Origin: Verrucomicrobiota bacterium
Lineage (GTDB): Bacteria; Verrucomicrobiota; Verrucomicrobiia; Methylacidiphilales; Verrucolacustridaceae
Length of the DNA: 25,140 bases
Direction of reading: 5' to 3'
Assembly (NCBI GenBank): GCA_010028775.1
Contig: RHAF01000009.1
Location: 1 to 25,140, forward strand
Positions 1 to 7,165 of this stretch are shown in pieces. Each line of letters starts with the position of its first letter. Position 1 is the stretch's first letter. Under the pieces are notes generated by a model, which did not search any database, had not been told where the DNA came from, and was given only the letters and a program-made list of their open reading frames with translations. A program made the translations under genes and the position numbers.

Positions 1-687
1 GATCAGCTTTTGCCCAACCGGGAAGCCATGGCCTTATGGGCACCTTTGATTCTTACAGGGATGTTTTTTTTGCGGGGGCCGCTGCCGGCTAGAAAAAGCG
101 TGGCCCGGGTGGCGGGATTTCAATTTCTGAACCTAGGTTTTTTGGCTTGGTCCGCGGTGTATGCCCTGGCAGCCGTCCCTTTGGGTGTGGATTTCTCCAC
201 GGCTAAAACAGGGGAAAACTCGGTCGAGGCGGATTGGGGCATCAAGGACCGGCTGAAGGAGGTGGAGGCACGAATGTCCCAGATCGACCGGGACTCCGTC
301 GAGGAGGTTAGATCCACCGAGGGACTTTCGGATTCCAAAAAAAGGGATCTGGAGCTTCGCAAGCAGGAACGGCTACAGCAGATGGAGCAGTTTCGGCTAG
401 AGCGGGAGCGGTTGAAGGAGGAGTTGGATCGTCGGGCCAAGGTTTGGGCGGAAAAGGGTGAGATGGAAAAAGGGGCGTTGCGCGTACGCATGCATAGGGC
501 GCAGCTTTTCTGCGGGTTGACGGCGGGAATCCTGCTCTTGTTGGGACTTCACGGCTTGGTGGCGGGTTTTCTCACGACTGGCGGGGGTGCAGCCAACTTT
601 GGCGGGTTCCCGGTGGTCTCGGCTAGCGGGGGGAAGGTGGAAAACTCGATCCCCGGCGCTTTGCGACCTAAGCGTCCGGCAAACTGA
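1..687 (+). CDS. Coiled-coil membrane protein, probably 5'-truncated (HpsJ-like layout)
   Basis: The frame is open from the first base of the window, so the true start may lie upstream. Internal candidates are TTG at 10 and ATG at 28, both with weak ribosome-binding sequence. Visible segments are a hydrophobic stretch just after position 28, a second one (VAGFQFLNLGFLAW and following), then about 80 charged residues rich in E, K, R and Q that look like a coiled coil, then a third hydrophobic stretch (LFCGLTAGILLLLGLHGLV) and a short Gly-rich tail. Paired N-terminal helices, a coiled coil and a C-terminal helix recall cyanobacterial HpsJ-like proteins, but I see no diagnostic motif and do not assign a function. 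Its TGA is only 5 nt from the aroD stop on the other strand, leaving no room for separate terminators. Confidence 0.7.
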   Translation, partial: DQLLPNREAMALWAPLILTGMFFLRGPLPARKSVARVAGFQFLNLGFLAWSAVYALAAVPLGVDFSTAKTGENSVEADWGIKDRLKEVEARMSQIDRDSVEEVRSTEGLSDSKKRDLELRKQERLQQMEQFRLERERLKEELDRRAKVWAEKGEMEKGALRVRMHRAQLFCGLTAGILLLLGLHGLVAGFLTTGGGAANFGGFPVVSASGGKVENSIPGALRPKRPAN

Positions 688-692
688 TATTT

Positions 693-1457
693 TCAGGCCC
701 CTTTGGGGGTAAAAAGGGATCGAAGGTCGCCGACGGAAAACACGGTTTTGTGGCTGGGTTGCCCCGGCGCAGTCGGCTCGTCCAGGTAGACGTAGATCAA
801 ACGGGATCCCAAGGCCGGAAGAGAAAGGCGGGATGCGGAGGCCAAAGGACCGGAGGCCATGATGGCCAAGCGCATGTGGGATTGGTTGAGAAGGGGCTCA
901 GCCAAGACGCGAAGATCACGCCGCCGGCGAGCCAGACCCACCACTTTGTAAACATGGGCCCTGGTTTTGCGAAACTGCAGGAGGATCCGTCGCAGACGGA
1001 GGGGGGTGAGTTTACGCTTGAGCGAATGAGAGGAGATCACCAGATCCCTTTTCAGCCGGCGCACCGCGCGGAGGACACGGCCCAAACGGGGAATGTTGAT
1101 CAGCTCAAGATCAACGGCATCAGCAAAAGGAATGAATTTCAAAAAGAAAAGAACGCGTTGACGCGAGCGCCAGTTGAAGGCGCCCCCTTCCTCCCTTGTC
1201 CGCAAAGTCAGAAGGACGGGGGCGGTTCGGCCGGCCAGAGCCTCCTGAATACGATCGGGGGAAACGCCCTTGGAAAGGAGGATGTCCAACCGAATCTCCA
1301 TCAGATCAATTCCCTTGGGGCAATCGCTTAAAAATTTCAATCCGTCCAATGTTGAAATGGTCCCGACAACTTGGGGTACCTGTTTCCAGGAAATTACTTT
1401 TTTCGGAGGAGCGGAGATTTTGGATTTAATATCCGATGCAGTGGGCGTCATGGGCAT
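693..1457 (-). CDS. aroD: Type I 3-dehydroquinate dehydratase
   Basis: Converts 3-dehydroquinate to 3-dehydroshikimate, step three of the shikimate pathway, through a Schiff-base lysine. From the ATG at 1457 the protein is 254 residues, the usual size. Family landmarks appear in order: E-x-R-x-D (MEIRLD, E54/R56/D58), LLTLRTREEGG, VDLEL, the histidine in VISSHS (H144), YKVVG with the Schiff-base lysine K171, the substrate-binding serine/arginine stretch ASASRLS (R210) and the C-terminal PTAPGQ loop. H144 and K171 match the E. coli positions within one residue. The usual HDF after the histidine reads HSL here. The frame can be extended to a TTG at 1502, but ATG 1457 has AAAGGA 9 nt upstream and is preferred. 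It lies downstream of acnA behind its own likely promoter. Confidence 0.9.
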   Translation of the reverse strand: MPMTPTASDIKSKISAPPKKVISWKQVPQVVGTISTLDGLKFLSDCPKGIDLMEIRLDILLSKGVSPDRIQEALAGRTAPVLLTLRTREEGGAFNWRSRQRVLFFLKFIPFADAVDLELINIPRLGRVLRAVRRLKRDLVISSHSLKRKLTPLRLRRILLQFRKTRAHVYKVVGLARRRRDLRVLAEPLLNQSHMRLAIMASGPLASASRLSLPALGSRLIYVYLDEPTAPGQPSHKTVFSVGDLRSLFTPKGA

Positions 1458-1528
1458 ACGAATTAATCCTTTATGCCACCAATGGGCTAAAGTAGAACTC
1501 AATAAAGTCCATATTGGTTAACTTCATA

Positions 1529-1550
1529 ATATATTACTAAAGTAATATAT
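1529..1550. promoter_or_regulatory. Perfect 10-bp palindrome over the aroD -10 region, possible operator
   Basis: Arms ATATATTACT... read as TATATTACT-type sequence on one side and AGTAATATAT on the other, separated by AA (1539-1540). The centre falls on the proposed -10 of aroD, the position expected for a dimeric repressor site. With a 2-nt loop it is a poor RNA hairpin, so DNA binding is the more natural reading. The binding protein is unknown. Confidence 0.4.
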
Positions 1551-1566
1551 ATTATTTAAGTGTCAA
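1539..1566 (-). promoter_or_regulatory. Likely aroD promoter
   Basis: On the minus strand a consensus -35 TTGACA (1566-1561) is followed after 16 nt by TACTTT (1544-1539), a 3-of-6 match to the -10 consensus. Transcription would start near 1532, giving a leader of about 75 nt before the aroD ATG at 1457. The -35 is convincing and the -10 is weak, so the exact start is uncertain. Confidence 0.45.
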
Positions 1567-1616
1567 AAATATTATTAGGCTGAAATAAAATATTTAAATA
1601 TATGATGATAAGCTAT

Positions 1617-4409
1617 TTATTTTAAAATCTGTCGCAAGACATAAGGCAAAATACCGCCATTTAGGTAGTATTCGACTTCGATAGGCGTATCCAAACGGCT
1701 GGTCACAGTCGCTTTATCGGTTGTTCCATTTTCACGACAAATAACCAAGGTTAGGTTTTCCCGGGGTTTGGGAGGGGAGCTAAGGCCTTCCAGCGAGAAG
1801 GTCTCTGTACCGTTAATTTTCAGGCTTTTGGCATTCATCCCCTCCTGGAAAGTGCAGGGCAGAACACCCATTCCGACCAGGTTGGAGCGGTGAATGCGCT
1901 CAAAACTCTCTGCAATGACCGCCCTTACGCCGAGAAGCCGGGTCCCCTTGGCCGCCCAGTCACGGGAACTTCCGGTTCCATACTCTTTGCCAGCCAGAAT
2001 CAAAAGCGGAACCCCGGCTTTGCGATAGTTCACCGCGGCGTCGTAGATCGGAATCTGGGATCTCTTGGGTTTCAGAAGGTCGAGGGTCAAACCGCCCTCA
2101 ACGCCCGGTAGCATAAGGTTTTTGATCCTGACATTGGCAAAGGTTCCCCGAGTCATCACCCGGTCGTTCCCGCGGCGGGCGCCATAGCTGTTGAAATCCT
2201 CCACCGGAACCCCGTGTTCCAGCAAATAGGATCCCGCAGGGGATGTTTTCTTGATGTTGCCGGCGGGGGAGATGTGGTCGGTGGTGACGGAATCACCGAA
2301 GATTCCAAGGCAACGGGCGTCGCGAATGCCGGCCACCGGAGCCGGTTGCAAAGAAAAGTCCTCAAAGAAAGGGGGTTCCTGGATGTAGGTGCTCTTCCTG
2401 TCCCACGAGTAGGTGAGGCCCGGTTTGCCCGGGATCTCGTTCCAAGCCGGATTTTGTTCGGAAAAGTCCCGGTAAAGTCGGCGAAAAACCTCGGGCTTGA
2501 GGGCGGAGCGCATGGCCTGCCCGATTTCCTCGCGTGTCGGCCAAAGATCCCTCAGGTAGACGGCCTTTCCATCCTTTCCGAGGCCCATGGGATCCTTGGA
2601 GAGGTCCAAATCCACCCGTCCGGCCAAGGCAAAGGCCACAACCAATGGCGGGGACATAAGGAAGTTGGCTTTGACCGAGGAGTGAACGCGGGCCTCGAAA
2701 TTGCGATTGCCGGAGAGAACGCTGGCTGCCACCAGATCGTGCTCCACCACGGCTTTTTCCACCGGAGCGGGCAGGGGTCCTGAATTTCCGATGCAGGTGG
2801 TGCATCCGTAGCCGACGAGGTTGAATCCCAGTTGGTCCAGATAGGGTTGGAGGCCGGTGGCATTCAGATAATCGGTGACCACGCGGGATCCGGGGGCGAG
2901 GGAGGCTTTGACCGTGGGATCAACCCTCAAGCCCCGTTCCACCGCCTTTTTGGCCAGCAACCCGGCCGCCAACATAACGGAGGGGTTGGAGGTGTTGGTG
3001 CAGGAGGTGATGGCGGCGATGACCACGGAACCGTGACGGAGGGTGGAAGATTGCGGTGACAGGTTCTCCGCGTCCGTGCTTTTATCCCGCGCCTCGGGCG
3101 TCGGGCGGTCGGCGATCATCTCCTGCTCGTCCGCCGACAGGCTCACCCGAGCCGACTGCGAAGCCTGATCGCTGTTTTTGCCGTATCCCCCTTCGGATAC
3201 GGGTTTGCCCAAAAGGGACTGGAAAGCAGACTTGAGGGACGGAAGTTCAATCCGGTCCTGCGGTCGTTTTGGGCCGGCCACGCTGGGCTTCACCGAGTCC
3301 AGATCCAGTTCGACCACCGAAGAGAAGGACAGTGCGTCCTTTGCGGTGGCGATGCCGAAAAGGCCCTGAGCACGGTAGTAGTCCTCGACCAAGCGCACGA
3401 GTTCCTCCGGGCGACCGGTGCCGCGGAGGTATGCGAGGGTTTCATCGTCCACCGGGAAGTAGCCCATGGTGGCGCCGTATTCCGGGGCCATGTTAGCGAT
3501 GGTCGCCCGATCCGGGAGGGTCAGCTTGGCGGCGCCAGGGCCGAAAAACTCGACAAATTTTCCAACCACCTTGTGCTGGCGGAGCACCTGGGTGACGGTC
3601 AGGGCGAGGTCGGTGGCGGTGGCGGCGGCGGGAAGTTCGCCCGTCAGGTAAAACCCGACGACTTCCGGAGTCAAAAAAGTAAGGGGTTGGCCAAGCATGC
3701 CGGCCTCCGCCTCGATCCCTCCTACTCCCCAACCCACGATCCCGAGACCGTTGATCATGGTGGTGTGGGAGTCTGTGCCGACGAGGGAGTCGGGGTAGGC
3801 GAGGACGGTGCCATCCGGCAGTTTTTGGGTAAAGACCCCGCGGGCGAGGTATTCGAGATTCACCTGATGCACGATGCCGATGCCCGGGGGAACCACGCCG
3901 AAGGTTTCAAACGCCTGCTGGCCCCACTTGAGGAATTCGTAGCGTTCGCGGTTCCGCTTGAACTCATGCTGCATGTTGAGCAGGAAGGCCTGTTTGGTTC
4001 CGTTGACGTCGACCTGGACGGAGTGATCCACCACCAGGTCAACGGGGACGAGAGGTTCGATGATCTTGGGGTCTCTCTTAAGGCGGGCGACGGCGTCCCG
4101 CATGGCGGCGAGGTCCACCAACAGGGGAACCCCGGTGAAATCCTGAAGGACGATCCGCGCAACGGTAAAGGGAATCTCCTCAGGGGCGGGTCGGGCGGCG
4201 TTCCAGCGGGCCAGGTTTTCCACGTCCCGGGGGCGGGCTTTCAGTCCGTCGCAGTGGCGGAGAACCGACTCCAGCACGATGCGGAGGGAAACCGGAAGGC
4301 GGGAGAGGTCGACTTTTAATTCCCGTGCGAGTCTGGAAAGGGATTGATAGGCGTACGGTTGTCCGGAGGAGGTCAGTGTTTCGCGGGTGGAGGTCCGGAG
4401 GTCGGGCAT
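1617..4409 (-). CDS. acnA: Aconitate hydratase A
   Basis: Interconverts citrate and isocitrate in the TCA cycle using a 4Fe-4S cluster. The 930-residue protein carries the AcnA/IRP1 signatures: cluster cysteines in SCTNTSNPS (C470) and YGCTTCIGNSG (C536, C539), GDSVTTDHISPAG, RGNDRVMTRGTF, GSSRDWAAKG and VIAESFERIHRSNL. It is about 40 residues longer than E. coli AcnA. The extra length is a hydrophilic, low-complexity stretch at roughly residues 405-458, rich in S, D, E and Q, just before the first cluster cysteine. The start ATG at 4409 fits the family N-terminus. TAGAAA ends 6 nt before it, and no strong Shine-Dalgarno is visible. It is transcribed away from lysC. Confidence 0.97.
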   Translation of the reverse strand: MPDLRTSTRETLTSSGQPYAYQSLSRLARELKVDLSRLPVSLRIVLESVLRHCDGLKARPRDVENLARWNAARPAPEEIPFTVARIVLQDFTGVPLLVDLAAMRDAVARLKRDPKIIEPLVPVDLVVDHSVQVDVNGTKQAFLLNMQHEFKRNRERYEFLKWGQQAFETFGVVPPGIGIVHQVNLEYLARGVFTQKLPDGTVLAYPDSLVGTDSHTTMINGLGIVGWGVGGIEAEAGMLGQPLTFLTPEVVGFYLTGELPAAATATDLALTVTQVLRQHKVVGKFVEFFGPGAAKLTLPDRATIANMAPEYGATMGYFPVDDETLAYLRGTGRPEELVRLVEDYYRAQGLFGIATAKDALSFSSVVELDLDSVKPSVAGPKRPQDRIELPSLKSAFQSLLGKPVSEGGYGKNSDQASQSARVSLSADEQEMIADRPTPEARDKSTDAENLSPQSSTLRHGSVVIAAITSCTNTSNPSVMLAAGLLAKKAVERGLRVDPTVKASLAPGSRVVTDYLNATGLQPYLDQLGFNLVGYGCTTCIGNSGPLPAPVEKAVVEHDLVAASVLSGNRNFEARVHSSVKANFLMSPPLVVAFALAGRVDLDLSKDPMGLGKDGKAVYLRDLWPTREEIGQAMRSALKPEVFRRLYRDFSEQNPAWNEIPGKPGLTYSWDRKSTYIQEPPFFEDFSLQPAPVAGIRDARCLGIFGDSVTTDHISPAGNIKKTSPAGSYLLEHGVPVEDFNSYGARRGNDRVMTRGTFANVRIKNLMLPGVEGGLTLDLLKPKRSQIPIYDAAVNYRKAGVPLLILAGKEYGTGSSRDWAAKGTRLLGVRAVIAESFERIHRSNLVGMGVLPCTFQEGMNAKSLKINGTETFSLEGLSSPPKPRENLTLVICRENGTTDKATVTSRLDTPIEVEYYLNGGILPYVLRQILK

Positions 4410-4415
4410 CGGAAC

Positions 4416-4421
4416 TTTCTA
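4416..4421 (-). promoter_or_regulatory. Possible -10 element of acnA, leaderless type
   Basis: On the minus strand TAGAAA is followed by exactly 6 nt and then the acnA ATG. It matches 4 of 6 positions of TATAAT. A TTCATC 17 nt upstream (4444-4439) is only a weak -35. Alone this is poor evidence; it is listed because the same spacing recurs before other genes here. Confidence 0.25.
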
Positions 4422-4505
4422 TCAAAGATATGGCCGAAGATGAAGATCAAGATGATGTCGAAGGAGCCGGGCAAACTTCGGGCTTAAACTTCATAGGAAA
4501 ACGGG

Positions 4506-4511
4506 CAGAAT
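4506..4511 (+). promoter_or_regulatory. Possible -10 element of lysC, leaderless type
   Basis: CAGAAT (4 of 6 to TATAAT) is followed by 6 nt and then the lysC ATG at 4518, so transcription would start at or next to the start codon. The -35 is weak (TTAAAC or CTTAAA around 4483-4489). The AGGA at about 4493-4496 is too far from the ATG to be a normal ribosome-binding site. Confidence 0.3.
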
Positions 4512-4517
4512 GACGGG

Positions 4518-5753
4518 ATGGCGTTGCTGGTGCAAAAATATGGCGGAACTTCGGTGGCCAACCTGGAGAGAATCCAAAAAGTTGCCGACCGGGTGGCCGA
4601 GTCCCGGAGCAAGGGCAACCGCTTGGTGGTGGTGGTTTCCGCGATGAGCGGGGTGACCGACGGCCTGCTACGGATGGCCCGCGGGTTGCACGCGGAGCCC
4701 AGCGAAAGGGAGATGGATCTTCTGCTGGCCACCGGGGAGCAGACCACCACGGCGTTGTTGGCCATCGCCCTCCAGGGGAGGGGAATCGCTGCTGTGGCCC
4801 TGACCGGAGCCCAGGCGGGAATTGTCACGGACGGCACACACACCAAGGCGAGGATCGCCAACGTGACACCGGCTGCGGTTCAGGCCCATCTTCGCGCGGG
4901 GCAAGTGGTGATCGTCGCGGGATTCCAAGGCCAGACCATGCAGGGGCAGATCACCACGCTGGGTCGTGGCGGTTCGGACCTGACGGCGATCGCCCTGGCG
5001 GCCGTTTTGAAGGCCGATCGTTGCGAGATTTACACGGACGTGGACGGAGTCTACACGGCAGATCCGCGTACGGAACCGGAAGCGGCCAAGATTGGGGAGA
5101 TTTCCTACGATGAGATGCTGGAGTTGGCCAGCACGGGAGCCAAGGTGATGCAGGCCCGTTCGGTGGAATTTGCCAAAAAGTTCGGAGTGGTCTTTGAGGT
5201 GCGGTCGAGTTTCAATCGAGCCCGAGGAACCCTGGTGAAAGAAGAGGCCAAATCGATGGAGCGGGTGGTGGTGCGCGGTGTCAGCCTGGAAAAAAACCAG
5301 GCCAAGGTGACACTGGTGGGGGTGGCGGACCGCCCGGGCGTGGCCGCCAAGCTTTTCTCGGGTATTGCGAAGGCAGGCATCAACGTGGACATGATTGTCC
5401 AGAACATCGCCTTGCCCGCGGAGGGTAAAAAAGCCCAAACCGACATCACCTTCACCGTGCCCAGGGACGAATTGAGCAAAGTCCGGCGTTATCTGGAGCC
5501 TTTCCGCAGGGCCGGCGGAGCCCGGGGTATCCTTTACAAGGAGGGAGTGGCCAAGCTCTCCGTCGTGGGGATCGGGATGCGGAGCCACAGCGGAGTGGCG
5601 GCCCAGCTTTTCCGGGCCTTGGCCGCGGCCCGGGTAAACATCCAGATGATCAGCACCAGCGAGATCAAGATCACGGTGGTGGTGGACGAAGAAGCGGGGC
5701 CCAGGGCGGTTCGGGCTGCCCACCGGGAATTTCGTCTGGGGCGGCGCGGATGA
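4518..5753 (+). CDS. lysC: Aspartate kinase
   Basis: Phosphorylates L-aspartate, the entry step to lysine, threonine, methionine and diaminopimelate for peptidoglycan. The 411-residue protein is of the monofunctional type with no homoserine dehydrogenase fusion. The N-terminal amino-acid-kinase domain starts with KYGGTSVAN (from K7) and includes LLATGEQ, GRGGSDLTA and EIYTDVDGVYTADPR. Two C-terminal ACT domains follow, the first from about residue 262 (VTLVGVADRPGVAAKLF) and the second from about 345 (LSVVGIGMRSHSGVAAQLF). These normally bind lysine and/or threonine for feedback inhibition. The second pathway enzyme, asd, is about 4.3 kb downstream. The DoxX-like gene starts within its stop codon. 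Confidence 0.97.
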   Translation: MALLVQKYGGTSVANLERIQKVADRVAESRSKGNRLVVVVSAMSGVTDGLLRMARGLHAEPSEREMDLLLATGEQTTTALLAIALQGRGIAAVALTGAQAGIVTDGTHTKARIANVTPAAVQAHLRAGQVVIVAGFQGQTMQGQITTLGRGGSDLTAIALAAVLKADRCEIYTDVDGVYTADPRTEPEAAKIGEISYDEMLELASTGAKVMQARSVEFAKKFGVVFEVRSSFNRARGTLVKEEAKSMERVVVRGVSLEKNQAKVTLVGVADRPGVAAKLFSGIAKAGINVDMIVQNIALPAEGKKAQTDITFTVPRDELSKVRRYLEPFRRAGGARGILYKEGVAKLSVVGIGMRSHSGVAAQLFRALAAARVNIQMISTSEIKITVVVDEEAGPRAVRAAHREFRLGRRG

Positions 5754-6211
5754 GCGGGGCCTCGCTGGATCCCCGGCCTTTTTGGGTGCGTTGGGGAACG
5801 CGGGAATGGGCCTACCTTTTACTGCAGTTATTCCTTGGGCTACGTTTTTTGTTGGCCGGCCTTTCCAAATTTCACGGACCAGATGGATTTAGTTTTGGCT
5901 ATTTTTACAGCCAGATTCTGCCGGCCTTGAGCCAACCTTTCCTGGAGAACAGTTTTCTTCCTGTTTGGGGGGTGAAACTTTACCTCGGGGTTTTGCCCTA
6001 CGGGGAGATTCTCATTGGTTCGGGCATTCTGGTGGCGGGTCGAAACCGGATTCCACTGATCTTGGCCGGTTTCCTCTACCTCTCCCTGGCTTTTGGGCAG
6101 ATGTTGATTGGCGGACATTCCACGGTGGCGGACATTGCCATTCACCTGGGTTTGGTGGTTTTGGCGCTGCGGTTGATCGAGGCCGGGGAGGGACAAAAAG
6201 GCGCCGCCTGA
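5750..6211 (+). CDS. DoxX-like four-helix membrane protein
   Basis: The 153-residue protein overlaps the lysC stop by 4 nt (ATGA), implying translational coupling. An early helix contains LGLRFLLAGLSKF, a common DoxX-family opening in which the helix ends in a K-F pair. It is followed by a loop with aromatic residues, then LGVLPYGEILIGSGILVAG, LAGFLYLSLAFGQMLIGG and a last helix (IAIHLGLVVLALRLIEA). This order matches DoxX/DoxD-like proteins, which are inner-membrane proteins linked in some bacteria to thiosulfate oxidation or redox stress, but the family is functionally diverse. Nothing here fixes a substrate, and its link to aspartate kinase is probably only transcriptional. Confidence 0.8.
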   Translation: MSGASLDPRPFWVRWGTREWAYLLLQLFLGLRFLLAGLSKFHGPDGFSFGYFYSQILPALSQPFLENSFLPVWGVKLYLGVLPYGEILIGSGILVAGRNRIPLILAGFLYLSLAFGQMLIGGHSTVADIAIHLGLVVLALRLIEAGEGQKGAA

Positions 6212-6223
6212 GGCGGTCTGGAA

Positions 6224-6252
6224 TTGCAGGCGGAAAACGGGGCGGGTAGCAT
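6224..6252 (+). promoter_or_regulatory. Likely promoter of tRNA-Lys
   Basis: TTGCAG (6224-6229), a 17-nt spacer and TAGCAT (6247-6252) lie 11 nt before the first base of the tRNA, giving a short 5' leader. The -35 keeps TTG and the -10 keeps TA..AT. The spacing is ideal for a housekeeping sigma factor. Confidence 0.45.
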
Positions 6253-6263
6253 GTCGCGCTTAC

Positions 6264-6336
6264 GCCTCGGTAGCTCAGTTGGTAGAGCAGGTGACTCTTA
6301 ATCACTTGGTCCTAGGTTCGAGTCCTAGCCGGGGCA
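6264..6336 (+). tRNA. tRNA-Lys, anticodon CTT
   Basis: The full cloverleaf can be folded by eye. The acceptor stem GCCTCGG pairs with CCGGGGC (6329-6335) with one T-G pair, and the discriminator base is A. The D stem GCTC/GAGC closes an AGTTGGTA loop. The anticodon stem GGTGA/TCACT closes CTCTTAA with anticodon CTT at 6297-6299, reading AAG lysine codons. The T stem CTAGG/CCTAG closes TTCGAGT. The 3' CCA is not encoded (GAG follows), so it must be added by a nucleotidyltransferase. Confidence 0.97.
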
Positions 6337-6358
6337 GAGGTTTTCACCGCCCCGACAG

Positions 6359-6387
6359 TTGCATCCCCCATGCGTTGGCACCATGAT
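6359..6387 (+). promoter_or_regulatory. Possible mscL promoter, leaderless type
   Basis: TTGCAT (6359-6364), a 17-nt spacer and CATGAT (6382-6387) are followed by exactly 6 nt and the ATG at 6394. Transcription would begin at the start codon. No Shine-Dalgarno is visible before this ATG. The -35 is only a 3-of-6 match. Confidence 0.35.
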
Positions 6388-6393
6388 GGCTCC

Positions 6394-6828
6394 ATGAGCT
6401 TTTGGCGAAGCTTCAAAAAATTCGCTTTGCGGGGCAACGCGATGGATTTGGCCGTCGGAGTGGTGGTGGGTGGCGCTTTCGGCAAGATTGTGACTTCCCT
6501 GGTCAACGATGTGCTCCTGCCGCCCCTCGGACTGCTATTGGGGCGGGTTGACTTCAGCAATCTCTTTTTGGTTCTGGGCCCCGGCTCGTATGCCACCCTG
6601 GCGGAGGCCAAAAAAGCGGGGGTCCCGGTTTTGGCCTATGGATCTTTCATGAGTTCCATTCTCGATTTCATCATCATCGCCCTTTCGATCTTTATGGTGT
6701 TAAAGTGGTTGGAAAAAGTCCGCTTGCTTCCCTCCTTGGCCGTGCCGCAGGAGGATCCCCCTCCGACTCGCTCGGAAAGATTGCTTGAGGAAATCCGAAA
6801 TGAACTCCGTGACCGGGGCCGGAGCTGA
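6394..6828 (+). CDS. mscL: Large-conductance mechanosensitive channel
   Basis: This homopentameric inner-membrane channel opens under membrane tension to release solutes during osmotic downshock. From ATG 6394 the 144-residue protein opens with MSFWRSFKKFALRGNAMDLAVGVVVGGAFGKIV, split here only by the first helix, which is the standard MscL start (amphipathic S1 helix, then TM1 with the glycine-rich gate). The second helix is around SFMSSILDFIIIALSIFMVLKW. The charged C-terminal helix (SERLLEEIRNEL) forms the cytoplasmic bundle. An in-frame ATG at 6370 would add eight residues not typical of the family and is rejected. It sits between the tRNA and the bactofilin genes. Confidence 0.95.
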   Translation: MSFWRSFKKFALRGNAMDLAVGVVVGGAFGKIVTSLVNDVLLPPLGLLLGRVDFSNLFLVLGPGSYATLAEAKKAGVPVLAYGSFMSSILDFIIIALSIFMVLKWLEKVRLLPSLAVPQEDPPPTRSERLLEEIRNELRDRGRS

Positions 6829-6844
6829 TCCGGAGGAATCAAAA

Positions 6845-7165
6845 ATGCCGGAGATGGTCTCCGGGACTCCGAATTTATGGGGGGATGTCCGCTTTTTGAA
6901 AGATGCTTCCCTTCAGGCCAACGTCCACGGAAACGTGGAGGCAACCCATAGGCTTGTGCTTGCAGCCGGGGCGGAGGTGGCCGGCGGGGTGAAGGCAAAG
7001 GAGCTTTGCGTGGAGGGAAAAATCAAGGGTGGGTTGGAGGCGGTCGGGCGAGTTTGGCTCAAGTCAGGGGCCGTTGTGCGTCTGCGGTGTTTTGCGGGGT
7101 CGTTGAGAATCGAACCCGGTGCGGACTTTCAGGGGGAGTTGCGGGTAGGGAGGAATTTGCCATGA
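6845..7165 (+). CDS. Short bactofilin-like protein
   Basis: A 106-residue protein made almost entirely of the short beta-strand repeats of a bactofilin (DUF583) right-handed beta-helix: glycine/valine alternations such as ANVHGNVEA, LVLAAGAEVAGGVKA, LCVEGKIKGG, VWLKSGAVV and LRIEPGADFQGELRVG. Bactofilins self-assemble into non-nucleotide filaments that position envelope enzymes. The ATG at 6845 is chosen because GGAGGA lies 7 nt upstream and the gene then begins just after the mscL stop. An ATG at 6800 with GAGGAA upstream is the alternative and would overlap mscL. The stop overlaps the start of the next gene (ATGA), so the two bactofilins are likely co-translated partners. Confidence 0.8.
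   Translation: MPEMVSGTPNLWGDVRFLKDASLQANVHGNVEATHRLVLAAGAEVAGGVKAKELCVEGKIKGGLEAVGRVWLKSGAVVRLRCFAGSLRIEPGADFQGELRVGRNLP

Larger units (their letters stand above)
1503..1616. other. AT-rich intergenic island between acnA and aroD
   Basis: These 114 bases are strikingly A+T rich against clearly G+C-rich neighbours. On the minus strand they carry a perfect TTGACA (1561-1566), a palindrome (1529-1550) and a weak all-A/T inverted repeat (AAATATT 1567-1573 with AATATTT 1589-1595) followed by a run of five T. The last could act as a poor terminator after acnA. The composition fits a promoter/operator region; a small transferred or deletion-scar sequence cannot be excluded. Confidence 0.6.

Noticed and set aside
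3573..4319. Open frame of 248 codons antisense to acnA
   Set aside because: Same reasoning: a shadow of a certain gene with Gly/Asp/Val-rich composition.
4668..5723. Open frame of 351 codons antisense to lysC
   Set aside because: Fully inside a certain gene, with low-complexity His/Gly/Arg-rich translation and no family resemblance.
6204..6216. Inverted repeat CCGCC/GGCGG around the DoxX-like stop codon
   Set aside because: A 5-bp stem with no following T run; too weak to call a terminator.
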